A stretch of DNA of 64,000 bases from Proteles cristata cristata (Eukaryota > Chordata > Mammalia > Carnivora > Hyaenidae): positions 620,001 to 684,000 of the forward strand of contig JAESUZ010001071.1 in NCBI GenBank assembly GCA_017311185.1, in the 5' to 3' direction. Shown one piece after another: positions 34,283 through 46,399 of the stretch (positions are counted from its first letter, which is position 1; every line of letters starts with the position of its first letter). Both the position numbers and the translations under genes were made by a program. The notes under the pieces are model-generated. The model was not told where the DNA came from, did not search any database, and saw only the letters and a list, made by a program, of their open reading frames with translations.

Positions 34283-34665
34283 TTTCAAAAGTATGTTTCT
34301 TAATTGGATAATTTTACTGAAAATATTCCTGCTTTCAATTTTTTTAATGTTTATTTATATTTGCGAGAGAGACAGAGAGAGAGTGAGCATTAGCAGGGGA
34401 GGGGCAGAGAGAGAGAGAAACACAGAATCCAAAGCAGGCTCTAGGCTCTGAGCTGTCAGCACAGCGCTTGACACGAGTCTCAAACTCACAAACTACAAGG
34501 TCATGTTCTGAGCCAAAGTTGGATGCTTAACTGACTGGGCCACCCAGGTGCCCCAAAATATTTCTGCCTTAAAGTGTTGAGGTATTAGAATGGTGAAATG
34601 TTGTAGATGTTTCTTCCTATACATTGGTAGCTGCCTTAGTGATTTCCGTCTTGTTCTTTTGGATG
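34283..34665. repeat. Right copy of the long direct repeat, split by a SINE
   Basis: The counterpart of 32149-32260: TTTCAAAAGTATGTTTCTTA at 34283, TTGGATAATTTTACTGAAAA, then, beyond the SINE, ACATTGGTAGCTGCCTTAGT at 34621. The copies look roughly 20-25% diverged by eye. Confidence 0.62.
34339..34554 (-). mobile_element. CAN SINE (feliform SINEC)
   Basis: Minus-strand copy. Target duplication AAATATTCCTGCTTTCAA (34321-34338) and AAATATTTCTGCCTTAAA (34556-34573). Confidence 0.95.
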
Positions 34666-35633
34666 AAGCAAATTACTAGTTTTAATACTATGCACCCCAA
34701 ATTTTACTATACAATTTTAAACAAACATGCAGAATTAAAAAAGACTTTCTCTTTTTAGGTTGTGTTAATTTTGTTTCCAGAGGCTTTCCCAAGACAGAAA
34801 CATAATGTGTGGGCTTCTCTGGTCCAGTGGGGCAAAGGCTCAGGATTTTAGCTGTTAGTTTTCAGCTGGCTGAGGTTGCCACATGTTGGAAGCTGAGGTC
34901 ATCTATATGAAGAGGGGAAATGAAGGGTGTCAAATAAGAAAAGAAGTGAATACCAATGTAACCAGAAAGGGAAACCAATAAATTGAAATAAATTAACTCC
35001 ATACTTTTTTTGGCTTTTTCTTTCTAGGGAAGCATTAAATTTGATTGTTAGAACTGTATGATGAGAAGAGATAGAAGTTTTGGTAAAAGGTCCTCATCAG
35101 TTTATGGTAAAGAGGAAGATACAGGTTCTAATAAAACCTGGAATAATCACATAATTTTCAAGGAAGACTTTTGATTATTTACTCCAAAGTGCTAGTTTTG
35201 AAGATAGCAAGATCAGAAAATATAACTGGACCAAAACTGTACAAATAGCATGTGTCCAAATCAGTCCTAAAACCAAGACCCCCTGGCTTCTAAGTCTGAT
35301 TTCATTCAGATTTACCTTCAGAAAACATTATAATAATAATAATAATAAATATGACTTAACATTTTAGAAGAAAAGTTGATAAGAGCATAGAAGGGAACAT
35401 CAGAGGACACCACAACCTAAGACAACTTTGATATTTCTACATTTCCTGTTTATGGCACAACATGATGCTAGTACTCCCAGGGAAAATTCTTGTTTAAATC
35501 TCCTGGGGAAACACAGGTTGTCTCCTAAATACTAAGTCTTCACTCAGATTCAGCCTATACACAGAAACTTGAACATAGAAAGACAATTGCTTAAAATATG
35601 CTATGTGTACATTCAGTCTCCACATGGTCAACT

Positions 35634-35647
35634 CTGCCATCTGCAGG
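35634..35647 (-). promoter_or_regulatory. Weak candidate CTCF motif
   Basis: Minus strand CCTGCAGATGGCAG matches 13 of 14 positions of CCASYAGRKGGCRS; the third base is T instead of A. Reported at low confidence. Confidence 0.25.
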
Positions 35648-38099
35648 ACCACAATCAGCTTAGAAACTGGCAGAATTTGCTAGTGAAATCATGGGACTCC
35701 CCATTTCTTCTATTCCCATAAATGTAGTTAGATTCCTGATTTGTTATTATATAAACATTAGTTCAAGTTCTATAGATGGTGACAGAAGTAAAGGATTCTG
35801 TACATAATTTAAGTTTAAATAGATCTAGGACACATTCTTAATGCTTCAAAACTAGAAGAACTTTAAGTAATCCTGCTGTATATGTGACTGATTGTTTTCA
35901 TCTTGCCAGAATATAGATTCTTTTCCTTATACCAGAATCTAAAATTACCTTTCATTACTACTATCCGGCTTGAACTACATTGTTTTGGGAATGGCTGGCC
36001 TCACCCTATTTCAAAGGTATACATGTGCTCTAGCTCTAGCTAAACCAGTGTTATACATCCCCAACTGGTCCATGAACTTGAAACCCATTAGTGACCAAGT
36101 AATCAATACTAGTAACTTTTCTTCCGCAATGGACCTAAAACCATGAATCAATGGAGGTCAGCGTGAAGCTACTCACTCTCTTACCATTATGAAAAAGGAT
36201 CATGCCAACACAGAGAGAAACAGAGGCAAGACAATAAGAACAGGTTCTGTGTTGTCTCTGATTTTGGTTAAGCTAGTCTAGGTTGGGTTTTCTGTCACTT
36301 GCAACCAAAAGAGTCCTAGCAAATATATCGTTGAATATGTTGTTGTGACTCACAGGAGAGAGAGGAGAGAGGCAAGGTATAAGGAAGGGAGAAAAAGAGA
36401 GAGGAGGGAGAAGAGGTCTTAGATCATCTTGAATTTAAAGCAAAAGATATGAAATAGAATCTCTTAACAAAAATGTACTTGAATCGAAGAAACAGCAAAT
36501 GTTAGAATAAAATAAGTAATCTTGGAATTCACAAGGTTATTTTGAAGAATTTGAGTCATGAAGGAACATGGCAAATGGTTGCATCAATAAAATAACAAGA
36601 AAGGATAAAGAACCAAAGGAAGTTCTTTACCAATGGGCTTTCTCATCAAGAACAATATGCTTAATACCTCCTTTCCTCCTTATTTTCCATTCTTTTGTGT
36701 AAGTTTAACCTTTCTTTGCCTCCTTGGAGATTAGTAGGGGAAAAAAGTAAGAATGCAAAGAGCTTAATTAAGGCTTTTTGCAAACAAGCTTAATAAAAGA
36801 CAATAAGTTTATTTTCTTATCAGTTAGTCTTTGTGTATAATGTGGCTTTTTTGAAGGGACAGGAAGACATGCATTTTAAAAAATTTACTTAAAATAGATT
36901 AATTCTATGGCTTGCACTTTCCAAGCCTGAAAATCTCTCTGAGACAAGTTTGAAAAGAAGTAGCAAAGGCAAACATTTTTCTTCTCTCCCCAAATACTCA
37001 AAACAAAACTTTGTCACTTCACATTTTCGTAAGTACTGCTTAGGAGAAGGGGAAAAAATGAGAATTGAATTTGGGTAACAAGATTAAATTATAATCAGGA
37101 AATGTGTTTCAGAAAGTCCAAGACCATCAGGCTTCACAGCACTGCTCTCTTAGTCTGCTTTTGCAACAAGTTCTCAACTGTTGAAAAAGTGTTGCAGAGG
37201 AAGCCTAATGACTAGGTGGCATCTTAACTACTCTTCCTTTTTGAGGCTTTGAATATTTCTCACCTTGCATGTTTGCAATGATTCCTGCTTGAGAAGTGTT
37301 CCCACAGCTTCCTAGCATCTTCTCAATTCTCACGCCTACCCTCAGGGTACTTTGCTTCTTTGCATGAGTTGAATGGGGAGAGGAAAAATAGATATTAGGG
37401 AGGAGCTACAATACATAATATATAATTGAGAAAAAAAATGAAAAGGATAGAAAATGACAATTGATGATGAGAGAAAACATATTTGTATGTCTCTATAAGT
37501 GGAAAAATGATGGTAGGTTATCTACCTTCAAGGGTCCTTTTCTTCTGATATAATGAAATAATGATTTTGCTTGAGCAATGGGTCCTTCACAAGAATTCAA
37601 TTCCCAGTTTTCCCTGCAGCTATGGTAGCCTTAGGACTCAGTTGACCATGTGATGTTAACAAAGGCAAATTCCTTTGACACTTTTCCTTTTAAAATCTTT
37701 CTCATTTTTTCTTTCCTGAAGTGAGAATGTGATTCCTAGAATTTGAAAAATTGTGCCTTGTAACACTGAGAGAAATAAATCACAGGATATTGTTGGTTGA
37801 GAAAAACTATCTGGACTTCCAACCACAAACCTCTTGACATATTAGAAAAATAAACCCCATTGATTGTGTATGCCATTGAGTATTTGGAGGTATATAAATA
37901 TAAACCAAATAGTTTGTGTATGTGGATATATGTGCTTGTGTGTCCATTTTAAATTATAATGCAAACTACACTCCCAAGTCAAGAAATAATCTTTTAAAAC
38001 ATATCACAGAGATTCATAGATGGATATACTAACATTTACTTAATCAATGCCCCCCTGCTAATATTTAGACTTCAACTTCTCAAAGAGCAGCAATATTGT

Positions 38100-38310
38100 T
38101 CCCCTGGGAAATTTTATATTTTATAAATATTATATATATTTTTATATAAAATAACACATATAAAATATTGAATATAATATATAAGCATATAAGATAATAT
38201 ATGTAATATGTATAATATACATAATTTATATATGTAAATATGTGTGTATATGTATGTGTGTATATGTATGTGTGTATACATTTGTGTATATATATGTGTG
38301 TTTGTATGGT
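38100..38310. repeat. AT-rich and (TATG)n low-complexity tract
   Basis: TATATA-rich sequence passing into repeated TATGTGTGTATATG units. A Tyr/Ile-rich minus frame (38080-38382) is a by-product. Confidence 0.9.
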
Positions 38311-38894
38311 TGTACCAGAAGTTAGTGTGGCAGCATTTCTGGTATTTAATGGAGGAAGGAAATCAAGGTTATATATCTGCAAATGCTAATATCACTCTGT
38401 CTAGAGCCATCATATAGGTAGTTTATACTTTTTGACTATTATGATCAATGTAAAAATGTGATAAAATTTTTATACAAGTAACTAATGATTTTCTTAGTGT
38501 AAATTACCTACAAGTAAAAATACTGGGTCCAGATTCAGTTATTTTAACGTTTTCAGATAATGAATGTATGCGTATTTATAGAATTTATGTTCAAAGTTGT
38601 CTTTCAGAAAATCTGTACCAATTTAAACTCCAAATTATTTATTTACATTTTGCTAATCCAAGTAAATTTGGGTTCTAAAGAGTAGCATTTGTTTAACAGT
38701 GAGTTAACCTGTCCTTAAAGCTGGTCATCTCTGCCCTCCAGAGTACGCCACTGTTGTGTAAATGAAGAATCAGAAAACCAGTGAAAGTGTGTGGGTGATC
38801 CCATTTCTAAAAATATTTTACTTCTTTTCTCCTAGCAGCAGTGAAGTCAATCTCTCAAAGCCTGTAACAATGAAAATGGAAGAACATTTGCGTA

Positions 38895-39010
38895 GACCTT
38901 TCTAAGATTACACCTTACATGCTCAAGGGACCCTAGGAAGTATTTTTGTTATTTTAATTTTAGAGATGAGGAAATTTTAGATACTAAGACTTGTTTGTGA
39001 TAGAAAGAAA
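38895..39010 (-). mobile_element. MIR SINE fragment
   Basis: 'gggaccctaggaagtatttttgttattttaattttagagatgaggaaattttagatac' follows minus-strand MIR. Confidence 0.6.
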
Positions 39011-39245
39011 GGAAGAAGGAAGGATTTGGCTTCTTAGAAATTGCTGTTATAAAATGAGCTCAAACATGCTGCAAATTTCTGAGTGACAAAATTGTCCTAT
39101 TAAGTGATTAATAAATCACAATGATTTTACTATGTGACTCCAAAGCTTAAAAAGTGTGTATTATATAAAATTTAGGACATAGAAAACACCATAACCAAGG
39201 AATTTAATATGACTATGACATGCCGCAAACAACTGTTAACATTTT

Positions 39246-39467
39246 TTTAAAATTTTTTTAAATATTTTTATTTATTTCTAGGAGAGAGAGAGACAGCATG
39301 AGCAGGGGAGGGTCAGAGAGAGAGGGAGATACAGACTCAGAAACAGGCTCCAGGCTCTGAGCTGGCAGTCAGCACAGAGCCCGACGCGGGGCTCGAACCC
39401 ACGAACCGCGAGATCATGACCTAAGCGAAAGTCGGGCGCTTAACCGACTAAGCCACCCAGGCGCCCC
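39246..39467 (-). mobile_element. CAN SINE (feliform SINEC), young subfamily
   Basis: One of the best-preserved copies, with CpG-rich head and B-box intact. Perfect 17-bp target duplication ACAACTGTTAACATTTT at 39229-39245 and 39468-39484. Confidence 0.97.
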
Positions 39468-39739
39468 ACAACTGTTAACATTTTGAGGTGTTTTTGCATG
39501 AGTGTGTTTGTGTGTGTGTGTTATATATTTGCATACAAATCAAATAAAATATATACTGTGTTGTGTGGCATATTCATGCTTTTACTGCTCTGGTTCAGCA
39601 TGTGTCACTGCACAAAGGAGATCCTCAGTTTATCTGCTGAATGCTGGACTTGAAGGAAGAAAGTCATGGTTCTTTTAGACTGTGTTTGTCCTTGTGTATA
39701 ACTTTGAGCTCAGTCTTCCCAAGTGTTAAATAGCAGCTT

Positions 39740-39880
39740 GCATTATGCTGCAAAATACTGCTTCATTTATGGATGACAATACTGAGGTCCAGTAAGTTAA
39801 ATGGTTTGTTCCAGGTTACACTGCGAATAAGTTGCAGAAATGAGACTTGAGTCCAGGTCTCTATATTCTGTTTTATGTTT
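39740..39880 (-). mobile_element. MIR SINE fragment
   Basis: 'tggatgacaatactgaggtccagtaagttaaatggtttgttccaggttacactgcgaataagttgc' is the minus-strand MIR core. Confidence 0.75.
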
Positions 39881-40034
39881 TTGTATTTTCTGTTCAGTAC
39901 TCCTCTAGCTACATCACAGTTGCTTCAAACTCCTTTTTTTTTTTTTTGACTTTGTTAGAATTACATTAAAAAGTCAAATATAACTTACATTCAGGAAGTT
40001 TAGAATACTACAATAAACATGAATACATATACTA

Positions 40035-40060
40035 TACACACACACGCACACACACACATG
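40035..40060 (+). repeat. (AC)n simple repeat
   Basis: ACACACACACGCACACACAC-type run, short and interrupted by one G. Confidence 0.85.
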
Positions 40061-40661
40061 TGATTAGACTAATGTGTTATATCTCACATCCAATTTCATA
40101 ACCTTCTTATGGATATACATGCCAGAATTGCCTGGTCACCATGAAACTATGTGAATTTTTGTCTATAACCATATATATATCTGAGTGGCTGTTTCATATG
40201 CAGATAGAATGAAGCCAGGCTTTTAGATGACACACTGTATTGTGAGGAAATGCTGTAATGTTAAAATGCATATACACAATACCCTTTAGCTCTATCCACA
40301 CTTGGGAATGGAAACACTAATTGTGCCTTTAGAATTAATACTGCAATATTGTGGTTTACTGGGATACAAAATTAGGAGCTCTAATACAGTGTTCCTGTAA
40401 TTTGTATATTTCCTTGCCAGTATTATATTTTTGTTTTCAATTTATAATTTTTGAAAGGATTATATTGTTTCCTTTATTTTTAATGCTTATCCTAAATGGC
40501 ATAATTGCTGACAGGAAGAACAGGAGTAGGGTATAAATCTGTTTTTCCCTACCGCTCCTCACTGACCCAAAAACGTCTAGTCTGGCTGCTTATCACCATC
40601 TTTTCAGCCTTTCAAATTTCATTCCTGGATTCTACAGCAAACTTGTAAATTAACATGTTGC

Positions 40662-40711
40662 TTCATTTTCTTTTCTTTTCTTTCTTTTTCTTTTTGCTAT
40701 ATAAAACCAAT
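40662..40711 (+). repeat. (TTTTC)n pyrimidine tract beside the L1 tail
   Basis: TTTTCTTTTC and TTTCTTTTTC units lie just left of the T-rich tail of the minus-strand L1. Confidence 0.8.
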
Positions 40712-43335
40712 TTTATTTTTTATTTTTTTATTTTTTTATTTACATCGAAGTGAGTTAGCATATAGTGCAATAATGATTTCAGCAGTAGGTTCCAGTGATT
40801 CATAACTTACCTATAACACCCAGTGCTCATCCCATCAAGTGCCCTCCTTAATGCCCCTTACCTATTTATCCCATCCCCCCACCCACAACCCCTCCAGCAA
40901 CCCTCAGTTTGTTCTCTGTATTTAAGAATCTCTCATGCTTTGTCCCCGTTCTTGTTTTCATACTATTTTTGCTTCCCTTCCCTTATGTTCATCTGTTTTG
41001 TGTCTTAAATTCCTCATATGAGTGAAGTCATATGGTATTTGTTTTTATGACTAATTTTGCTTAACATAATATCCTCTAATTCCATCCACATATTTGCAAA
41101 AGGCAAGATTTCATTGCTTTTGATTGGTGAGTAATATTCCATTGCATATATACACCACCTCTTTATCTATTCATCCATCAATGGACATTTGGTCTCTTTC
41201 CATACTTTGGCTATTGTCAATAGCGCTACTGTAAACATTGGTGTGCATGTGCCCTTTGAAACAGCATACCTGTATCCTTTGGATAAATGCTTAGTAGAGC
41301 AATTGCTGGGTTGTAGAGAAATTCTATTTTTAATTTTTTGAGGAACCTCCATACTGTTTTCCAGAGTGCTGCACCAGTTTGCATTCCCACCAGAAGTCCA
41401 AAAAAGATGCTCTTTCTCTGCATCCTCACCATTTGTTGTTGCCTGAGTTGTTCATTTTAGTCATTCCGACTGGTATGAGGTGCTCTCTCATTGTGGTTTT
41501 GATTTGTATTTCCCTGATGATGGGTGATGTTGAGTGTTTATTGATGTGTCTATTAGCCATCTGGATGTCTTCTTTGGAGAAGTATTTATTCATGTCTTTT
41601 GCCTGTTTCTTTACTGGATTATTTGTTTCTTGGGTATTGAGTTTGATAAGCTCTTTCTAGATTTTGGATACTAACCCTTTATCTGATATGCCATTTGCAA
41701 ATATCTTTTCCCATCCCATCAGTTGCCTTTAGTTTTGCTGATTGTTTCCTTCACTGTGCAGAAGGTTTTTATTTTGATGAGGTCCCAATAGCTCACTTTT
41801 GCTTTTGCTTCCTTTACCTCCAGAGATATGTTGGGTAAGAAGTTGTTGCAGCTGAGGTCAAAGAGGTTTTGCCTGCTTTCTCCTCTAAGGTTTTGATGGT
41901 TTCCTATATTACTTTTAGGGCTTTATTCCATTTTAAGCTTATTTTTATGTATGGTGTAAGAAAGTGGTCCAGATTCATTTTTCTGCATGTTGCAGTCTAG
42001 TTTTCCTGGCATCATTTGCTGAAGAGACTATCTTTATTCCATTGGATATTCTTTCCTGTTTTGTCAAAGATTAGTTGGCCATATATTTGTGGTCCATTCC
42101 TGGGTTCTCTATTCTGTTCCACTGATCTGAGTGTCTGTTTTTGTGTCAGTAACATACTGTCCTGATGATTACAGCTTGGTAATACAACTTGAAGTCCGAG
42201 ATTGTGATACCTTCAGCTTTGGTTTTCTTTTTCAGTATTGCTATGGCTATTTGGGGTCTTTTCTGGTTCCATACAAATTTTAGGATTATTTTTTCTAGCT
42301 CTGTGAAGAATGCTGGTGTTATTTTGATAGGGATTGCATTGAATATATAGATTGCTTTGGGTGGTATCGACATTTTAACAATATTTGGTCTTCCAATCCA
42401 TGAGCATGGAATGCTTTTCCATTTTTTGGTCTTCTTCAATTTCATTCATAAGCTTTCTATAATTTTAAGTATATAGATTTTTTGCCTCTTTGGTTAGGTT
42501 TATTCCTAGGTATGTTATGTTTTTGGTGCAATTGTAAATGGGATTGATTCCTTGATTTCTCATTCTGTTGCTTCATTACTGGTGTATAGAAATGCAACCG
42601 ATTACCGTGCATTGATTTTATATACTACAATGATGCTGAATTCATGGATCAGTACTACTAGCTTTGTGGTGGAATCTTTTGGGCTTTCCATATAAAGTAT
42701 AATCTTGCCTGTGAAGAGTTTGACTTCCTCCTTGCTGATTTGGATGCTTTTTATTCCTTTGTGTTGTCTGATTGCTGAGGCTAGGATTTCCAATACTATG
42801 TTGAATAACAGTGGTGACAGTAGACATCCCTGTCATAATTCTGACTGTAGAGGGGAGGCTCTCAGTTTTTCCCAATTGAGGATGATATTAGCATTGCATC
42901 TTTCATATATGGCTTTTATGATCTCAAGGTATTATTTTTCTATCCCCACATTCTTGAAGGTTTTTATCAAGAAAGGATGCTGTATTTTGTCAAATTCTTT
43001 CTCTGCATCTATTGAGAGGATCATGTGGTTCTTGTCCTTTCTTTCATTGATGTGATGTATTGCACTGATTGTTCTGTGCATATTGAATGAACTCTGCATC
43101 CCAAGTATAAATCCCACTTGGTTATTGTGAATAATTATTTTAATGTGTTGTTGGATCTGGTTGGCTAATATCTTGTTGAAAATTTTTTCATTTGTGTTCA
43201 TCAGGGAATTGGTCTGTACTTCTCCTTTTTAGTGGGTTTTTTGTCTGGTTTTAGAATCAAGGTAATTCTGGCTTCAAAGAATGAGTTTGGAAGTTTTCTT
43301 TCCATTTCTGTTTTTTGGAAAAGCTTCAAAAGAAA
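40712..43335 (-). pseudogene. 5'-truncated carnivore L1 (ORF2 C-terminal half and 3' UTR), inactive
   Basis: Minus strand with the tail T run at 40712-40740. The carnivore-type 3' UTR follows (GTTCCAGTGATTCATAACTT; ACCCAGTGCTCATCCC), then ORF2. Minus frames keep RT sequence (42932-43201: [29 protein letters not shown]) and the region after it (42146-42445: [34 protein letters not shown]). The catalytic FADD box is replaced by FTGK (frame at 42602-42793), and frames shift several times. It ends near 43335 within the RT. No target duplication found. Confidence 0.9.
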
Positions 43336-46300
43336 TGTCTTTGTTTGACGTTTTTGATTTTCCAGTATGTGGCCACACTATTCAAGGTCTAGAAAAAGTG
43401 ACTCCTTCTAGTGGGAAGCAGCATAGCACAAAATCCTTTTAATGCATCTGCTTGTGAGGATTGGATATGTAGCAGTCCCCATGATAGAGTAGCCCCCCAT
43501 TACCAAGTCCTAATCTTTAACAATTATAACAATAGACAGTTTTTTAGCACTTCCTATTTGTCAGGTGTTAACTGTTTTATATATATATATAGCTAAACTC
43601 AATTATTTTGAATACCCATTCATAAACTTGGAAAGTTTCTGAGGGTTAAGAGGAGACTGCATAAGAATTCACTCAACTCTAGAAAGGATAAAGCTGCTCT
43701 ATAGAAGAAGTAAGAGCAATCAGGCATTGGAATGAAATAAATGTTAAGCATATTTTACTTAGTGGATTTACTTTAATATTAGGGAAAGAATGGACAATTT
43801 AACGCTGGACTAGGGAATTAAGAAGGTAATTAAGAAGATTAATGTTACTTTCAAAGTCTCCATAAAGATCTGAGCCTACATAGATTGAGAACCTATAATG
43901 ACCAGCCTTTCTCCTAATGGACAGCTCAGGAGTATACAGTATTTGTACCATTGAATAAGGGCCATGTTAATAGAGTGGTGACCTGATGAATTGGAAACAA
44001 TCCTAGTTTATAAATAATCTTAATCTGGTTGAAATCCAAATGAAATATATTTATCTGTATTATATAAGAAGTTAATACAAAGAATTCATAAAGTTGGAAA
44101 TAAAATTCATAAAGTGAATTCCAAAGCAAGTATATTACCTAAATTAATAACAATTTACAATGCTCTGAATTGGCTAAGGGAAAAAATAATCCATACCAGC
44201 CATTTTTAGACTCTTGTTGGTGTTGTATCATTGGCATTATTTTACTAACACTGTACTGTTGAAAAGCCAAAGACCTCGTTCTTACATTTTGCCTTGGATA
44301 ATGCCCAAATGTGAAGATTTACAATAATAGCAACTAACATATTGAGTTATGTGACATATATTCTGTATGTCAGGTTCTATTCTGAATGCCTGGCATAAGT
44401 GAACTCATTTAATGTTTAAAACATCATTAGTTGTATTTCAGATGATGAAATATGCCAGGGGACATTGAGCACTGTTGTATCAGCTGGTAGTGATAGCCCT
44501 TAGCTATTTTCTTTTTGGCAATGTTTGCTTCATTTGTGAGAAAAGAGATTTGATATACTGTCACTAGGAGAGCATGGTACCATAAGGCTTAACTTATTTC
44601 ATTGTGAGATATTGTTTATCATTTGCAAAAGGGAAAGAGGAAAAGCATGATATGACGTCAGTTATACATATACAGGGGAGAAAAAAAGGATGGTGATGAG
44701 ATCATGCTAATAGGGCTAGATGATGGATGATCCCCTCTTGGTCTACCCATTTGAAGACATTGGGCAGATAAAATGATTAGATGAACTCCAGTTGTGCTCA
44801 GCTCTTTGAAATAGTTGGAAGAAAGTTACCACATTTAGAAAGCTATGAAAACCAATTACAAGTAGTAACTAATTATTAATGTTATTTTAGTAATTTAATA
44901 AAAGCTTTTTGTTGAATAGTCTTTTGAATAGTGTCATTTTTAGATTTGTGAACGATTCTTTCACTGACTTATAAAAAACACTTACTCATATACCACCTGG
45001 GGAAGAATTGAGAGTTTCCAAATCTTTATAAAAATCCCCCTGCAGCATAGATTTAGGTAACTGGACTAAATGTTAAACCCAAGTAACCATCCATCAAAGA
45101 GCAAAGTAAATTCAAACAAACCACACTCACTTTAATGAACAAAAATTTAAAACTGCCTGAAGAGACATGAGTTCCTCAGATTATTTATGTTAGAAATGAA
45201 AGAAGAGCTTATCAGTTGTCCTTGAACATGGTAGAATATATTACGATATATTCCATCCACGGAGGACCATTTAGTTATCACAAAATATTTCCCTCACTGC
45301 ATCCTACAAATATTCACACAAAGAAGTCATCTCTTTCACCTTTGCTTGAATGAAACACAGTGATTAAACATTCATTAGTGAAAGGAAATCCTACATTTTA
45401 ATAATTCTAACATGCTAGCTTAAAATGACAAAATTTGTAGAGATAACTCCTTGAGTCTTATCTTGACAGACTTCTGGCGCCTATAGAAAACTGAAGAAAT
45501 AGGGGGGAAATATCTAGCTGGAACAAAGTTCTCTTTTTTTCCTTTTTATCTTTATTCTTTCTTTCTTTTTTGTTGCTATAAAAGAGTGAAATAATGTCTA
45601 AAGTAACTATATTGACAGACTCTTTTTTAAAATTCAACTCATGAAGGTGAAGGTCCTAGTTTGCAACTGGATGTTCTAATTCTAAAGCAGTTAGGATATT
45701 TTCAAAGCCTAAGACTGCTGGAGGATGCTAGTATTTAAAGAGGAAAGAGACCTGATTGCTCAGTCACCTCTCCTACTGCCCCCACACTTAGCATAAAATG
45801 AATAAGGTTGAACTCAACTTTAGAAAAGAGAGAAGAGAGAAGAAAATGGGGGCAAAAATAACTTACTTGAAATATCCAGGTTCTTACAAGAAAAGGAAAC
45901 CAGCCTCTAAATCATGGGGCTTCTGACTCAGCTCCTCACTTGTTTTCCTAACACCAGCAAGTGCTTCAGCTAGATATTTAGTATAAGACTTCAAAATAGT
46001 CACGGTCATGGATTGCATTTCTTCAGAAGTTGACCCCAAGGCAAGGATTTGAATTCAAGCATTTTACTTAGAAGATGATACTATGAGGTACAATTAGGGA
46101 TGTGAGGAAATGAGACAGGAGAACTGAAGGAAAAACACAGTGCATTACAAAGATGGCATCTATTCTGGGCAACTGGAACTCATTCTCATTAGAGTTTCTA
46201 GGAGACATAGAGTAAGCCTTAGAGTTGCCCCAATGGAGTTGGAGAAAATAGGGTATTAATCTACTCACCTTCTGTCATTAGTGGAGGTTTGTGGCTGTGC

Positions 46301-46399
46301 AAGCAGGACAAAATACTGCTGTCGATCGAGAACTCTCACTTCAGTTAGAGTACCACCTCCTTCATTCTGCTCTACCAGTTCACCTGAATATATTCCTGT
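43336..46399. other. Mostly unassigned sequence, no gene seen
   Basis: A probable MIR lies at 44325-44475. 46020-46390 ('aagatggcatctattctgggcaactgg') resembles an old dispersed repeat, perhaps an LTR, that I cannot name. Nothing else is recognised. Confidence 0.4.
44325..44475 (-). mobile_element. MIR SINE fragment
   Basis: 'gtatgtcaggttctattctgaatgcctggcataagtgaactcatttaatgtttaaaacatc', then 'tttcagatgatgaaat', is minus-strand MIR order. Confidence 0.65.

Larger units (their letters stand above)
34670..38890. other. Longest repeat-poor stretch, no gene seen
   Basis: About 4.2 kb with no SINE and no L1 I can recognise. Only a (TAA)n at 35330-35350, a purine-rich patch at 36355-36415 and the AT/TATG low-complexity tract at 38100-38310 stand out. 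No open frame above about 100 codons, no convincing exon, no RNA gene. It is AT-rich throughout. Confidence 0.5.

Noticed and set aside
43395..43420. Third CTCF-like site (CTTCTAGTGGG)
   Set aside because: It fails at two core positions of the consensus.
46020..46390. A named LTR family next to the L1
   Set aside because: Some phrases look like an old dispersed repeat, but I could not place its ends or family, so it is kept only as unassigned sequence.
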